NCBI GenBank assembly: GCA_021779695.1
Contig: JAJYAE010000070.1
Span: 1 to 15,232 of the forward strand
Origin: Acidobacteriota bacterium
GTDB lineage: Bacteria > Acidobacteriota > Terriglobia > Terriglobales > Acidobacteriaceae
Length of the DNA: 15,232 bases
Reading direction: 5' to 3'
A program made the position numbers and the translations under genes. The notes under the pieces were generated by a model. The model saw only the letters and a list, made by a program, of their open reading frames with translations, did no database searches and was not told where the DNA came from. How positions within the stretch are numbered: the stretch's first letter is position 1; each line of letters starts with the position of its first letter. Shown piece after piece: positions 8,501-15,232 of the stretch.

Positions 8501-9064
8501 GCTCGCATTATTGGCCTCTTGCGCCACGCCTGGGTTCAATCCAATGATCTGCGTGTAATTGCGCGAAACCAAGGGTAGGTTCTCAACCATCTCGGAATCC
8601 GTCACGCGCCCCAGTTCACTCGATTCCGTTTGCAGCTGCACGTTCGACGTGGCTACCGTAACGGTCTGGGTTACCGTGCCCGTTTCCATTCTCAAGTTGA
8701 GTGCCTTTGTCTCCGCAACGGTTACATGCACGTCGGGCATGGATACCGCTTTGAAGCCTTGCTTGGTGACCTCGACCGCATACTGGCCTGGCACGAGCAG
8801 CGGGGCCACATAGATCCCGTGATCATTCGATCGCACCGTACGCGCCTCTCCGGTGGTAATATTTGTGACTTTGACGAGAGCGCCCACCACCAGAGCGCCG
8901 GTCGGATCTGCAATTGTGCCGCTGATGGCGCCCGTGCCACCGGTCTGCGCATGGAGCGCTCCCCATCCCATGAAAAGCACACTCACAGCAAGCGCCGCAA
9001 AGCCACGGCCCAGCAGCGAGAGAACCCTATTGCACACCATCTGCATCCGTTGTAAGTCCCGCAT
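5552..9064 (-). CDS. Oar-like TonB-dependent outer membrane receptor
   Basis: Outer-membrane receptor of 1170 residues expected to import a large or scarce substrate, powered by TonB. The signal peptide is residues 1-39 (hydrophobic core 14-36, likely cleavage after LHA). A carboxypeptidase-regulatory-like beta-sandwich (about 45-128, from GAISGTIADPTG to MET) follows, then the plug (about 150-270, NLPLVSRNYTQIIGLNPG) and a long beta-barrel. The protein ends IQFSLRYSF, the aromatic C-terminus typical of barrel insertion. Start: ATG at 9064 has AGGAGG 8 nt upstream; the longer frame from GTG at 9091 would bury that site in coding sequence. No obvious TonB box is visible, as is usual for this class. 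It is divergent from the BKACE gene. Regulation may come through the shared intergenic region. The substrate is not predictable, though the neighbouring enzymes suggest an ester- or lactone-containing compound. Confidence 0.93.
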   Translation of the reverse strand: MRDLQRMQMVCNRVLSLLGRGFAALAVSVLFMGWGALHAQTGGTGAISGTIADPTGALVVGALVKVTNITTGEARTVRSNDHGIYVAPLLVPGQYAVEVTKQGFKAVSMPDVHVTVAETKALNLRMETGTVTQTVTVATSNVQLQTESSELGRVTDSEMVENLPLVSRNYTQIIGLNPGVAQEANNASNLGRGGGALAALPGSGSIMAQGASSTDNNFEMNGMSVNDMQSSMFYSAGIPVPNPDTIQEFKVQTAQYDATTGRDAGADVDLISKGGTNDYHATMFEYFRNEVLNANDWFTKNAGAPRGVLRQNQFGLTASGPVIRNKFELFGSWQGTRQLNGVDPSTHKVVQLPPLTNDRSAAGLGKVFGGDVGYLGPFGGTVEPDGSNITPQALALFNVKLPNGQYMIPNPQTIDTSKGLEVQGTASLSQPGFFNENQWMTNADYIRSDRNRIAIRYFGESGLMDQTVLYQTLGNPLFIPTRFDVVSVGDTYALSPAMVNQFLIGFHRSVFNMYYHNAFTFSSLGMKVPAQEDAYPNIDIALDGFQTGTTSATAFGENEYNISDALSWSKGKHQFTFGGAFAYGRDDMSKFIFEAYMIPLTWADFLLGQSNIYGSGYSNIYESLQGLGNFARDWRYKDADSYIQDDYKIANRLTLNLGVRFEHIGDLGVANGMGGNVDLAHVNPNPPAGGSLQGLLVASNYIGPTPLPTGVEQGKNTFGFNGNLQNVWNPRLGFAWLLPGSDRFLLRGGAGAYHTTPEGQMNLQMSASAPFGQWAFNVGPANGAASDAAPMPNPGAFPQWIPYQGAVDANGNPTGDPDTEFTMAAFAMNWRPPTTYHFSLGLQSRIAGGAILDVTYAGARDLHLIMGDSMNQANFASPGHPIRGVTTNTVANINFRKPYLGWETNTMWQWRTGNEAWYNALQASLSQQWKHNLQYQASFTWARLLSPIPDFSTGTNSTGPTGDQNNLRAGYGPDENIRPLRFVLSLVYQLPTLSTSNRFLANALGGWTASTATLLQDGHQVAINYTNANNVYGETSDRASFAQGCTAKDLPTKGSDGHRALTGWINKACLSTPAVIGDDGKGTDFGNTPNGVLRTPDQDVADIALAKSVAVHWPKEAATARFRADFFNAFNHPTFAEPGLSYTPTPSAFGYITAMSTNPRVIQFSLRYSF

Positions 9065-9319
9065 CTGCCTTGCCTCCTCGAATGACCTCACCGAAACTCA
9101 TCCCCGGAAAAGAATTCACGTATCGTAGGAAATCAAATGCAGGATGCAACAGGTCCCGACCGGACAGACTCGTGTCATCCATCGACACCCAGGCTCATGT
9201 CAAAAGGGGAGCCAGTTGTGGCAATGTTCTAAGCCGACACAAAAAAGTCCGCTAGTAACCTGTCCTGTCTCGGAGTTTGCGCATTATTATTCGCTGATCG
9301 TTATTCCTGACGAGAGACA
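9065..9319. promoter_or_regulatory. Divergent intergenic region between TonB receptor and BKACE operon
   Basis: These 255 bp must carry the promoters of both divergent units. They contain a candidate minus-strand promoter (9122-9149) and a GTGTC-N7-GACAC inverted repeat at 9172-9188. A possible plus-strand promoter is TTGCGC about 40 bp upstream of the BKACE start, with GTTATT 17 nt further on, but both boxes are weak. Confidence 0.35.
9122..9149 (-). promoter_or_regulatory. Candidate promoter of the TonB receptor gene
   Basis: Reading the minus strand, TTGCAT (9149-9144) and TACGAT (9127-9122) are separated by 16 bp, each matching the sigma-70 consensus at four of six positions. The -10 box is about 58 bp upstream of the chosen start codon. 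A single-sequence prediction without support from conservation. Confidence 0.3.
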
Positions 9320-10261
9320 ATGGCAAAGCACAATCGCAAAATCATCATTTCCTGCGCTATCACCGGCTCGGTCCACACACCAACCATGTCGGAGTATCTG
9401 CCGATCACTCCGTCTCAAATCGTACAAAGTGCTGTAGAGGCGGCAGACGCCGGAGCCGCAATTCTGCATCTGCATGCCCGCAATCCGGACGATGGCAAGC
9501 CCTCCGGTGATCCCGCGCATTATCGGCAGATCTGTCCCGCTCTAGCCGCACGCACCGACGCAGTCATCAACATCACAACGGGCGGCAGCACTCAGATGAG
9601 CATCGAGGAGCGACTCGCCTATCCCCTCGCCGCAAAGCCAGAGATGTGCTCGCTGAACATGGGGTCGATGAACTTCTCTATTCATCCAATGGCTGACCGG
9701 ATCGCGAACTGGCGCTATGAGTGGGAGAAGGCAAAGGTTGAAGGCATGAAGGATCTTATCTTCAGAAATACCTTCGCCGATATTGAGTACATCCTCGAGA
9801 ACATGGGAAAGGGCGGGACTCGATTCGAGCTCGAGTGCTACGACGTGGGCCACCTTTACAATCTCGCCCACTTTGTTGATCGCGGATTGATTAGGCCGCC
9901 CTTCTTCATCCAAGCAATCTTCGGGGTCCTTGGCGGCATAGGCCCGGATCCGGAGAATCTGCTCGTTATGCGCTCAACCGCCGACCGGCTATTTGGGAAA
10001 GAGGGCTATCAGCTTTCCATTCTCGCCGCCGGGCGACATCAGATGCCCCTGCTGACTATGGGAGCGATCCTGGGGGCGAATGTGCGGATAGGGCTTGAAG
10101 ACAACCTTTATCTGGGCCCCGGTTTAAAAGCGACAAGCAACGCGGAGCTGGTGCGAAAGATTCGTCGCCTTCTCGAGGAACTGAGCTTTGAAATCGCAAC
10201 GCCCGCTGAAGCCCGGCAGATGCTGCAACTTAAGGGCGCTCAGAATCTCGCCTTCGCATAA
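9320..10261 (+). CDS. Beta-keto acid cleavage enzyme (BKACE, DUF849 family)
   Basis: Zinc-dependent TIM-barrel enzyme of the BKACE family, whose known reaction is condensation of a beta-keto acid with acetyl-CoA to give acetoacetate and a new CoA ester (Kce in lysine fermentation is the prototype). It has 313 residues, normal for the family. Visible signatures are ISCAITGSVHTP near the N-terminus, the metal-binding HLHAR motif (His50, His52), INITTGG, FELECYDVGHLYN and NVRIGLEDN, where Arg256, Glu260 and Asp261 have the same spacing as the catalytic Arg/Glu/Asp of Kce. The protein is cytosolic. The SDR lies 57 bp downstream and could make its beta-keto substrate from a beta-hydroxy acid. The ribosome site (GAGAG) is weak. 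The family call is firm, but the specificity subgroup cannot be told by eye. Confidence 0.92.
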   Translation: MAKHNRKIIISCAITGSVHTPTMSEYLPITPSQIVQSAVEAADAGAAILHLHARNPDDGKPSGDPAHYRQICPALAARTDAVINITTGGSTQMSIEERLAYPLAAKPEMCSLNMGSMNFSIHPMADRIANWRYEWEKAKVEGMKDLIFRNTFADIEYILENMGKGGTRFELECYDVGHLYNLAHFVDRGLIRPPFFIQAIFGVLGGIGPDPENLLVMRSTADRLFGKEGYQLSILAAGRHQMPLLTMGAILGANVRIGLEDNLYLGPGLKATSNAELVRKIRRLLEELSFEIATPAEARQMLQLKGAQNLAFA

Positions 10262-10318
10262 TAGGGATAGCAAAGCACTTCCGTAAAGAAAGACGTTGAG
10301 TGAAGGAGAAACTGAAAA

Positions 10319-11107
10319 ATGACTTTTAAGGAGCGGCTTTTCCCATCGCCGGGATTGCGTGTGCTCATTACGGGGGGAGCGTCCGGCATTGGAGCCGCAA
10401 TTGCTTCTGCATTCATCGAAACGGACGCGAAGGTCCACGTGTGCGATATTGACAACTCCACCCTTGCCGTCTTTAACGAGCGCTTTCCCGGCTGCCACAC
10501 CACCACCGCTGATGTGGCTAATGAGAAGCAGGTCGCATTCGCGATGGAAGTACAAGGCAGAACCTTTGGTGGCCTTGACGTTCTGGTGAATTGCGCCGGC
10601 ATTGCAGGTCCCACAGCCGGAATAGATCAGATTGAAGAGCAGGACTGGCTCCGCACCATCGACGTTAACCTGAATGGCCAGTTCCACTTCTTGCATCGCG
10701 CCGTTCCCATGCTGCGGCAATCGAATGATGCCAGCATCATCTGTATCTCATCTGTTGCAGGCCGTCTGGGGTTAACCTCCCGGACCCCGTACGTGGCTAC
10801 CAAATGGGCAATAGTCGGGATCGTTAAATCGCTTGCCATTGAACTTGGCCCCCTCGACATCCGCGTCAACGGGCTGCTGCCCGGCATCGTGGAGGGGCCA
10901 AGAATGGACGGCGTTATCCGTGCCCGTGCCAGGTTGGAAGGCGTTCAAGAAGAAAGCATGCGTGAACAATATCTGAAGCGCATTTCACTGCGGCGCATGG
11001 TGACTGCGGACGACGTAGCGCTCATGTGTCTGTTTCTCTGTTCTGCGGGGGGACGCAATATTTCAGGCCAGGCAATCAGCGTGGACGGAAATGTCGAATA
11101 CCTGTAG
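10319..11107 (+). CDS. Short-chain dehydrogenase/reductase (SDR)
   Basis: NAD(P)-dependent classical SDR of 262 residues. It shows TGGASGIG at 18-25, Asp43/Asp45 at the end of strand 2 (suggesting NAD), NCAG at 91-94, and the catalytic triad Ser145, Tyr158 (PYVATK) and Lys162, then IRVNGLLPGIVEGPRM. The C-terminal ISGQAISVDGNVEYL resembles the usual SDR ending. ATG at 10319 has AAGGAG about 10 nt upstream. It is 57 bp behind the BKACE gene on the same strand, probably co-transcribed. The likely role is oxidation of a hydroxy acid or alcohol to a ketone for BKACE. It differs clearly from the SDR at 3144-3998, so the locus has two separate SDRs. Confidence 0.92.
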   Translation: MTFKERLFPSPGLRVLITGGASGIGAAIASAFIETDAKVHVCDIDNSTLAVFNERFPGCHTTTADVANEKQVAFAMEVQGRTFGGLDVLVNCAGIAGPTAGIDQIEEQDWLRTIDVNLNGQFHFLHRAVPMLRQSNDASIICISSVAGRLGLTSRTPYVATKWAIVGIVKSLAIELGPLDIRVNGLLPGIVEGPRMDGVIRARARLEGVQEESMREQYLKRISLRRMVTADDVALMCLFLCSAGGRNISGQAISVDGNVEYL

Positions 11108-11191
11108 GCAGATGAGCGACAGTAGCACCCGATTCGCGACATCAATGGAGGATGACGTTGCGCGAATTTGAAAAACAAGAGTCCGTTCATA

Positions 11192-11223
11192 TTGTGAGCG
11201 AATTGATTCGAGCTTACGCTCAC
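11192..11223 (+). promoter_or_regulatory. Candidate internal promoter overlapped by an inverted repeat
   Basis: TTGTGA (11192-11197) and TACGCT (11215-11220) are 17 bp apart and could be -35 and -10 boxes for the GH5-like gene. The perfect arms GTGAGCG (11194-11200) and CGCTCAC (11217-11223), with a nested CGAAT-TG-ATTCG at 11199-11210, cover both boxes, as expected for a repressor site. The same arms could also form an RNA hairpin. The -10 box is poor. Confidence 0.35.
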
Positions 11224-11236
11224 GCGGCGACGCGAA

Positions 11237-11248
11237 CTGAGTACTCAG
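11237..11248. promoter_or_regulatory. Perfect 12-bp palindrome before the GH5-like gene
   Basis: CTGAGTACTCAG is fully self-complementary and ends about 28 bp upstream of the chosen start codon. It may bind a dimeric regulator or lie in the mRNA leader. It is seen directly; the function is inferred only from its place. Confidence 0.3.
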
Positions 11249-11276
11249 CGAATGCGGGGAGTCTATGGAGTTACTT

Positions 11277-12857
11277 ATGAGATCTAACTTCAAGCGGTTT
11301 TGCAACGGAGCTGGAGCTTCTATCAAAAGCGGGAGAAGCTCCTGCGTGCTCGCTTGTGCGGTGCTGGGGATAATTTATGCAACCCTGTTGAGCGCACATG
11401 CCGCTGCACAGTTTCCGCACAACAATCAATTCGTCAAGCGCGCCGGAACCCGCCTGACCTTGGGCGGCGCCGACTATCGCTACAGCGGTCCCAACATCGA
11501 GTGGCTTGGCATTGAAGCTTACGGGCCGGACGATTCCATGGGGCCGCGATACCCTTCGCGCCTTGAAGTGGATGACGCGCTCGACACCGCCCGATTGATG
11601 GGTGCGCGAGTCGTGCGCTCGCAAACATTAGGTGACAGCGTGGGATGCGACCTCTGTATCGAGCCCAGCGCCGGCGTTTTCAATGCAGCCGCTTTCAAGC
11701 CCATCGACTACGCTCTCAAAGCTGCCCATGAACGCGGACTGCGCCTCATCATCACATTAGCCGGTGACTGCTCCAACTGCGTGATGAGCGGCGAAGGGGA
11801 ATACCTGCGATGGAAAGGCCAGAAGGACTACAGGCAATTCTTTATGAATCCGGATGTGATCGCAGCGTTTGAGCAGCACATTGGCGCATTGCTGAACCAC
11901 AAGAATGCTCTGACGGGAATTGCCTATAAAGACGACCCAACGATTATGGCGTGGGAAAACTGCAACGTCTGCGGGCTGGGCGTACTCGGCCCCGAATTCA
12001 CGAAAAACCCTGAGCCTTACGTCCGTTGGACCGACACCATTGGGAATTACATCAAGTCGATCGACAACAATCATCTGTACGAAGACAACAGCGGCTTCTT
12101 TCTCTTCGTTCCCGGTGCGCTCAATGCCAAATCGACAGACATCGTGACTGCCGAATACTATCGGCACTGGGACGCACTCTTTGGTCCCGGCCAGAAGACG
12201 ACAGCGCATACATTCTCGAAGCATGCCGCGATTGTGACAGCAAGGGACAAGGTGTATGTCGCCAACGAGTATGGCTGGGATGTCACCGATTGGCCAACCC
12301 GCGAGGGATTCGAGGCTGCGTTGAAGACTCTAGAAAGCGACACGAATATCTCTGGGGATGGATTCTGGGCGCTTCAGGCGCACGCAGATAAATTCGGGTG
12401 GCAGCCGATCTCGGCTCCGGTGAACAGTGCTTCGTATTCAAGGTGGGATGAGAGCGGCCAATGGTGGTCTCTCTTCTACGGTGGAGTCAACACACTTATC
12501 AACTCGGCGCATGAGATGCAGGCGCGCGCTGAACTCCTCCGTACGCACGCGTTTGTGATGGCGGGAATGCCTGTTCCGCCGCATCCGGTGCCCGCAGCTC
12601 CCGTGATCACATTCAAGGGCATCGGCCTGGTGGCATGGCACGGCGTGCCGGGTGCAGTTGTTTACAGCGTGCAGCGCCGCAAGGGTGGCTCGTCCCAGTG
12701 GGAAACGGTTTGTGATCGGCGCGCCACAGACGCCGACACACCCTGGGTGGACCAGGGAGCGAGGAACAGCTCGTTTGCCGATTTGTTTGCGACCAGATAC
12801 CGCGTGATGGCATATAACGCCGATAACAAAGCCAGCGAGCCTTCGGCAGAGCGGTAA
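11277..12857 (+). CDS. Secreted GH5-like (GH5_7 mannanase-type) barrel protein with three CxxC motifs
   Basis: Resembles endo-beta-1,4-mannanases of GH5 subfamily 7. Residues are numbered from the upstream ATG at 11265 (530 aa). The signal region is about 21-48 (ends SAHAAAQ). The (beta/alpha)8 barrel runs from about 60 to 435, and a fibronectin-III-like domain from 443 to 528. Clear GH5_7 marks are VVRSQTLGD, GIAYKDDPTIMAWE and YVANEYGWD, where Glu335 is the candidate nucleophile. The expected acid/base Glu (WE..NE) reads WENCNVCG, so that position is Val235. Three CxxC pairs (128/131, 169/172, 233/236) fall in loops after successive barrel strands. The ATG at 11277 is preferred because GGAG lies 6 nt upstream; 11265 is the alternative. 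Activity on mannan is doubtful. It could be a binding protein, a metal or disulfide-stabilised enzyme, or a hydrolase with displaced catalysis. The fold call is good; the function is open. Confidence 0.85.
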   Translation: MRSNFKRFCNGAGASIKSGRSSCVLACAVLGIIYATLLSAHAAAQFPHNNQFVKRAGTRLTLGGADYRYSGPNIEWLGIEAYGPDDSMGPRYPSRLEVDDALDTARLMGARVVRSQTLGDSVGCDLCIEPSAGVFNAAAFKPIDYALKAAHERGLRLIITLAGDCSNCVMSGEGEYLRWKGQKDYRQFFMNPDVIAAFEQHIGALLNHKNALTGIAYKDDPTIMAWENCNVCGLGVLGPEFTKNPEPYVRWTDTIGNYIKSIDNNHLYEDNSGFFLFVPGALNAKSTDIVTAEYYRHWDALFGPGQKTTAHTFSKHAAIVTARDKVYVANEYGWDVTDWPTREGFEAALKTLESDTNISGDGFWALQAHADKFGWQPISAPVNSASYSRWDESGQWWSLFYGGVNTLINSAHEMQARAELLRTHAFVMAGMPVPPHPVPAAPVITFKGIGLVAWHGVPGAVVYSVQRRKGGSSQWETVCDRRATDADTPWVDQGARNSSFADLFATRYRVMAYNADNKASEPSAER

Positions 12858-12884
12858 CAACCCGGAGATTGGGACCAGGAACCA

Positions 12885-14222
12885 ATGGCTGTGCACTCTT
12901 CCCCAACGACGAAAGGTCAGGCAAGCCAACAGGCGCTGCGGACGCCGACTGTCACAGGACGCCGCGCCTGGGTGGCCCTTGCAGTCTTATGCTGCGTCTA
13001 CATCCTGAATTTCCTGTCGCGCCAGCTTCCAGCCATTCTGGCAAAGCCGATTCAGGAGGATCTTAAGGTCTCGGACGGCCAGCTCGGTTTGATAGGTGGA
13101 TTCTACTTCGCGCTTTTCTATTGCTGCATCTCCATCCCGGTGGGATGGTTAGCCGACAAGACAAACCGGTCGCGCATCCTGTCCATCGCGTGCGCAATCT
13201 GGAGCCTGGCCACTATGTGCTGCGGGTTCGCCGCCAGCTATGCAGGATTCGCGTTCGCCTACATGACTGTCGGCTTCGGGGAAGCTGGCGGCGTTCCGCC
13301 ATCTTACTCAATCATCACCGACTACTTCCCGCCTGGCCGCCGCGGGACAGCACTGGGGCTGTTCAACCTTGGTCCTGGGATTGGGGCCGCGTTGGGCATC
13401 GCATTCGGAGCTTCTATCGCTGCGGCTTTCAATTGGAGGTATGCCTTCTTTTTCCTCGGTGCAACTGGTATCTTGGCAGCGCTGGCGGTCCCTTTGCTGG
13501 TGCGAGAACCGCGTCGCGGCGGCCTGGATCGCTCTCCTGATCAACCTGATAAGAGCAGCTCCAGGTTCCGCGACACCGTCATCATGTTCTTTTCACGGCC
13601 TTCCCTCTTGTTGGCTGCTCTCGCCTCTGGCGCCACCCAGTTCATCACCTATGGACTTGGCAACTTCACAGTACTCTTCCTCATGCGGGAAAAGGGTATG
13701 GTGCTCAAGCAGGTCGCCAGCTGGTATTCCCTCGTTGTTCTGATCGGAATGAGCGGCAGTATGTTTGTGTCCGGCCGGTTAATTGACCGTTTCACACGAG
13801 CTTCAAAGCCTGCCTACGCCCTGATTCCCGCTGCGTCGCTCGCTCTCGCTGTTCCTCTCTATCTCGCCTTCGTGCGGACCCCCTCGTGGCCCATGGCTTT
13901 GCCGTTCCTTGTAGCGACCATATTTCTGAATTATTTCTATCTTTCCTCCGTGGTTACTTTTGTCCAGGAAGAAATGCGGCCGGACCAGCGTGTCATCTCA
14001 GGCGCTCTTTTGCTTCTGGTTATGAATTTCATCGGCCTCGGACTCGGCCCTACCTTCGTCGGCGCCGCCAGCGACTTCTTCCACGCGCACCATCCCCATC
14101 ATTCGTTACAGATGGCCCTTTACGCCCTCGCGCCTTTCTACCTGATCGCTATCGCCCTCTTTCTGATGTTGGCGAGCGTACTTCGAAAAGAAAACTGCCC
14201 GGTTGGAGGAATGGCCCCATGA
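12885..14222 (+). CDS. MFS transporter, Spinster-like
   Basis: Inner-membrane major facilitator of 445 residues with about 12 hydrophobic segments split by a charged central loop (about 208-228). The first segment [17 protein letters not shown] and the following [15 protein letters not shown] match the Spinster-like branch. Motif A is at 87-97 ([11 protein letters not shown]), and [19 protein letters not shown] around Glu133 fits the same branch. A His-rich loop (His400, 402, 403, 405, 406) precedes the last segment. ATG at 12885 follows AGGA; the gene starts 27 bp after the GH5-like stop. It probably carries an organic acid or other product of the pathway across the inner membrane; the direction is unknown. 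Its stop overlaps the next start (ATGA), indicating translational coupling with the esterase. Confidence 0.92.
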   Translation: MAVHSSPTTKGQASQQALRTPTVTGRRAWVALAVLCCVYILNFLSRQLPAILAKPIQEDLKVSDGQLGLIGGFYFALFYCCISIPVGWLADKTNRSRILSIACAIWSLATMCCGFAASYAGFAFAYMTVGFGEAGGVPPSYSIITDYFPPGRRGTALGLFNLGPGIGAALGIAFGASIAAAFNWRYAFFFLGATGILAALAVPLLVREPRRGGLDRSPDQPDKSSSRFRDTVIMFFSRPSLLLAALASGATQFITYGLGNFTVLFLMREKGMVLKQVASWYSLVVLIGMSGSMFVSGRLIDRFTRASKPAYALIPAASLALAVPLYLAFVRTPSWPMALPFLVATIFLNYFYLSSVVTFVQEEMRPDQRVISGALLLLVMNFIGLGLGPTFVGAASDFFHAHHPHHSLQMALYALAPFYLIAIALFLMLASVLRKENCPVGGMAP

Positions 14223-15232
14223 AGTTCCTTTCTCGCCTGCTCACCAGTTCCATTACGGCGTGCATCGCTTTTGCATCTTCGCAGTTCGCCCATTCGGCTC
14301 ACGCTATGTCGAACACATCCCCAGGAAGCCATGGCCCGATCATTAACGCCCCTGCCGGCAAGGTGGAAGGATCCTTCGCGGGTGCCCTGCGCGTCTTCAA
14401 GGGCATTCCTTTTGCAGAGCCCCCCACAGGCTCACGGCGATGGCAACCTCCCGCTGCCATGCCGCGCTGGTCCGGCATCCGGAAGGCCATCGATTTCGGT
14501 ACGGCCTGCCCCCAGCCACAGCCGCAATTGTCAAACATCTACACGCGCGATCCCATGCCCATGAGCGAGGATTGCCTGACACTCAACATTTGGGCGACTC
14601 GAAACGCACATAACGCGCCGGTCTTCTTCTGGATTTACGGAGGAGCACTAGTCGGGGGCGCGAGCAGAGAGCCTTTCTATGACGGCACTCGGCTCGCAGA
14701 GCAAGGCATCGTAATCGTCAGCATCAACTATCGGCTTGGCGTCCTGGGCTGGCTGGCGCATCCCGAGCTCAGCAAGGAGTCGCCGCTCGGAATCTCCGGC
14801 AATTATGGCCTGCTCGATCAAATTGAAGCCCTCAAATGGGTCAGGGATAACATCGGTGCCTTCGGGGGTGACCCCTCCAATGTCACCATCGCTGGCGAGT
14901 CCGCAGGGGCTCTGAGCGTGATGTACCTCATGACCTCGCCGCCCGCTCGAGGCTTGTTCGCCAAGGCGATCTCGGAGAGCGGATACATGATCTCAACGCC
15001 CGAACTGAAGAAGGCGAAATATGGCATGCCCTCTGCCGAAGAAAGCGGTGTGAAGCTTGCCCAGGCCCTGCATGCACCGAATATTGCTGCGATGCGGGCC
15101 ATGGAAGCCGATAAGCTCACTGAGGCAGCGACGAAGGCGGGATTCGCACCCTGGGGTGCGATTGATGGACATGTGCTCCCGCACCAACTCGTCGAAGTCT
15201 TCGAAAAGGGCGATCAGGCTCCCGTGCCACTA
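14219..15232 (+). CDS. Type-B carboxylesterase, C-terminus cut by window edge
   Basis: Alpha/beta-hydrolase of the carboxylesterase type-B family. The frame opens at ATG 14219 within the MFS stop (ATGA) and stays open for 338 codons to the window end, so the expected later acidic residue and His of the triad are mostly outside. A signal peptide is likely (residues 1-29, SAHA), giving a periplasmic or secreted enzyme. Visible signatures are [20 protein letters not shown], the [10 protein letters not shown] signature at 117-126, [29 protein letters not shown] and the nucleophile elbow GESAG (226-230, Ser228). The oxyanion segment reads [10 protein letters not shown] instead of the common HGGGF, a substitution worth noting. 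It probably releases an acid from an ester imported by the neighbouring transporters. Fumonisin esterase belongs to the same family and also sits by a TonB receptor and an MFS gene, but specificity cannot be inferred. Confidence 0.9.
   Translation, partial: MKFLSRLLTSSITACIAFASSQFAHSAHAMSNTSPGSHGPIINAPAGKVEGSFAGALRVFKGIPFAEPPTGSRRWQPPAAMPRWSGIRKAIDFGTACPQPQPQLSNIYTRDPMPMSEDCLTLNIWATRNAHNAPVFFWIYGGALVGGASREPFYDGTRLAEQGIVIVSINYRLGVLGWLAHPELSKESPLGISGNYGLLDQIEALKWVRDNIGAFGGDPSNVTIAGESAGALSVMYLMTSPPARGLFAKAISESGYMISTPELKKAKYGMPSAEESGVKLAQALHAPNIAAMRAMEADKLTEAATKAGFAPWGAIDGHVLPHQLVEVFEKGDQAPVPL

Noticed and set aside
11191..11200. Resemblance of ATTGTGAGCG to half of the lac operator
   Set aside because: Only one arm matches and the 16-bp spacer between arms differs from lacO. 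No LacI-family gene is in the window, so only a generic inverted repeat is claimed.
1..15232. Search for mobile elements, CRISPR arrays, tRNA genes and defence systems
   Set aside because: No transposase, integrase, regularly spaced repeat, cloverleaf or known defence-gene family was visible on either strand.

Overview
The window looks like a chromosomal segment of a soil-type Acidobacteriota (Terriglobia-like) bacterium. The main clue is the 1170-residue Oar-like TonB-dependent receptor with an N-terminal carboxypeptidase-regulatory-like domain, an architecture greatly expanded in that group. The moderately high GC and the secreted carbohydrate- and ester-directed enzymes fit. The taxonomic call is an inference; no rRNA, tRNA, CRISPR array, insertion sequence or phage gene was seen.

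Left part (1-2102, minus strand): a truncated isochorismatase-like hydrolase lies behind a MarR regulator whose upstream region carries a tandem 13-bp repeat and an inverted repeat. An orphan small membrane protein ORF follows, flanked on each side by a long imperfect hairpin (1200-1258 and 1812-1866).

Middle (2103-9064): an SMP-30/gluconolactonase-like lactonase and a short-chain dehydrogenase (SDR) read leftward, diverging from an AraC-type regulator. The regulator converges on the large TonB-dependent receptor, which reads leftward.

Right part (9320-15232, plus strand): a co-directional group encodes a BKACE (DUF849) beta-keto acid cleavage enzyme, a second SDR, a secreted GH5-like barrel protein, a Spinster-like MFS transporter, and a type-B carboxylesterase. 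The esterase overlaps the MFS stop codon by ATGA and runs off the window.

Taken together, the genes suggest a catabolic locus for an esterified or lactonised hydroxy acid. In this inferred scheme, TonB receptor and MFS carry out uptake, esterase and lactonase open the ester or lactone, SDRs oxidise a hydroxyl to a keto group, and BKACE cleaves the beta-keto acid with acetyl-CoA. The AraC protein is the natural candidate regulator. The substrate cannot be read from the sequence.

The most unusual gene is the GH5-like protein at 11277-12857. It matches a GH5_7 mannanase barrel and keeps the candidate nucleophile Glu. The usual acid/base Glu position is Val, inside one of three CxxC motifs that lie in loops expected to surround the active site.
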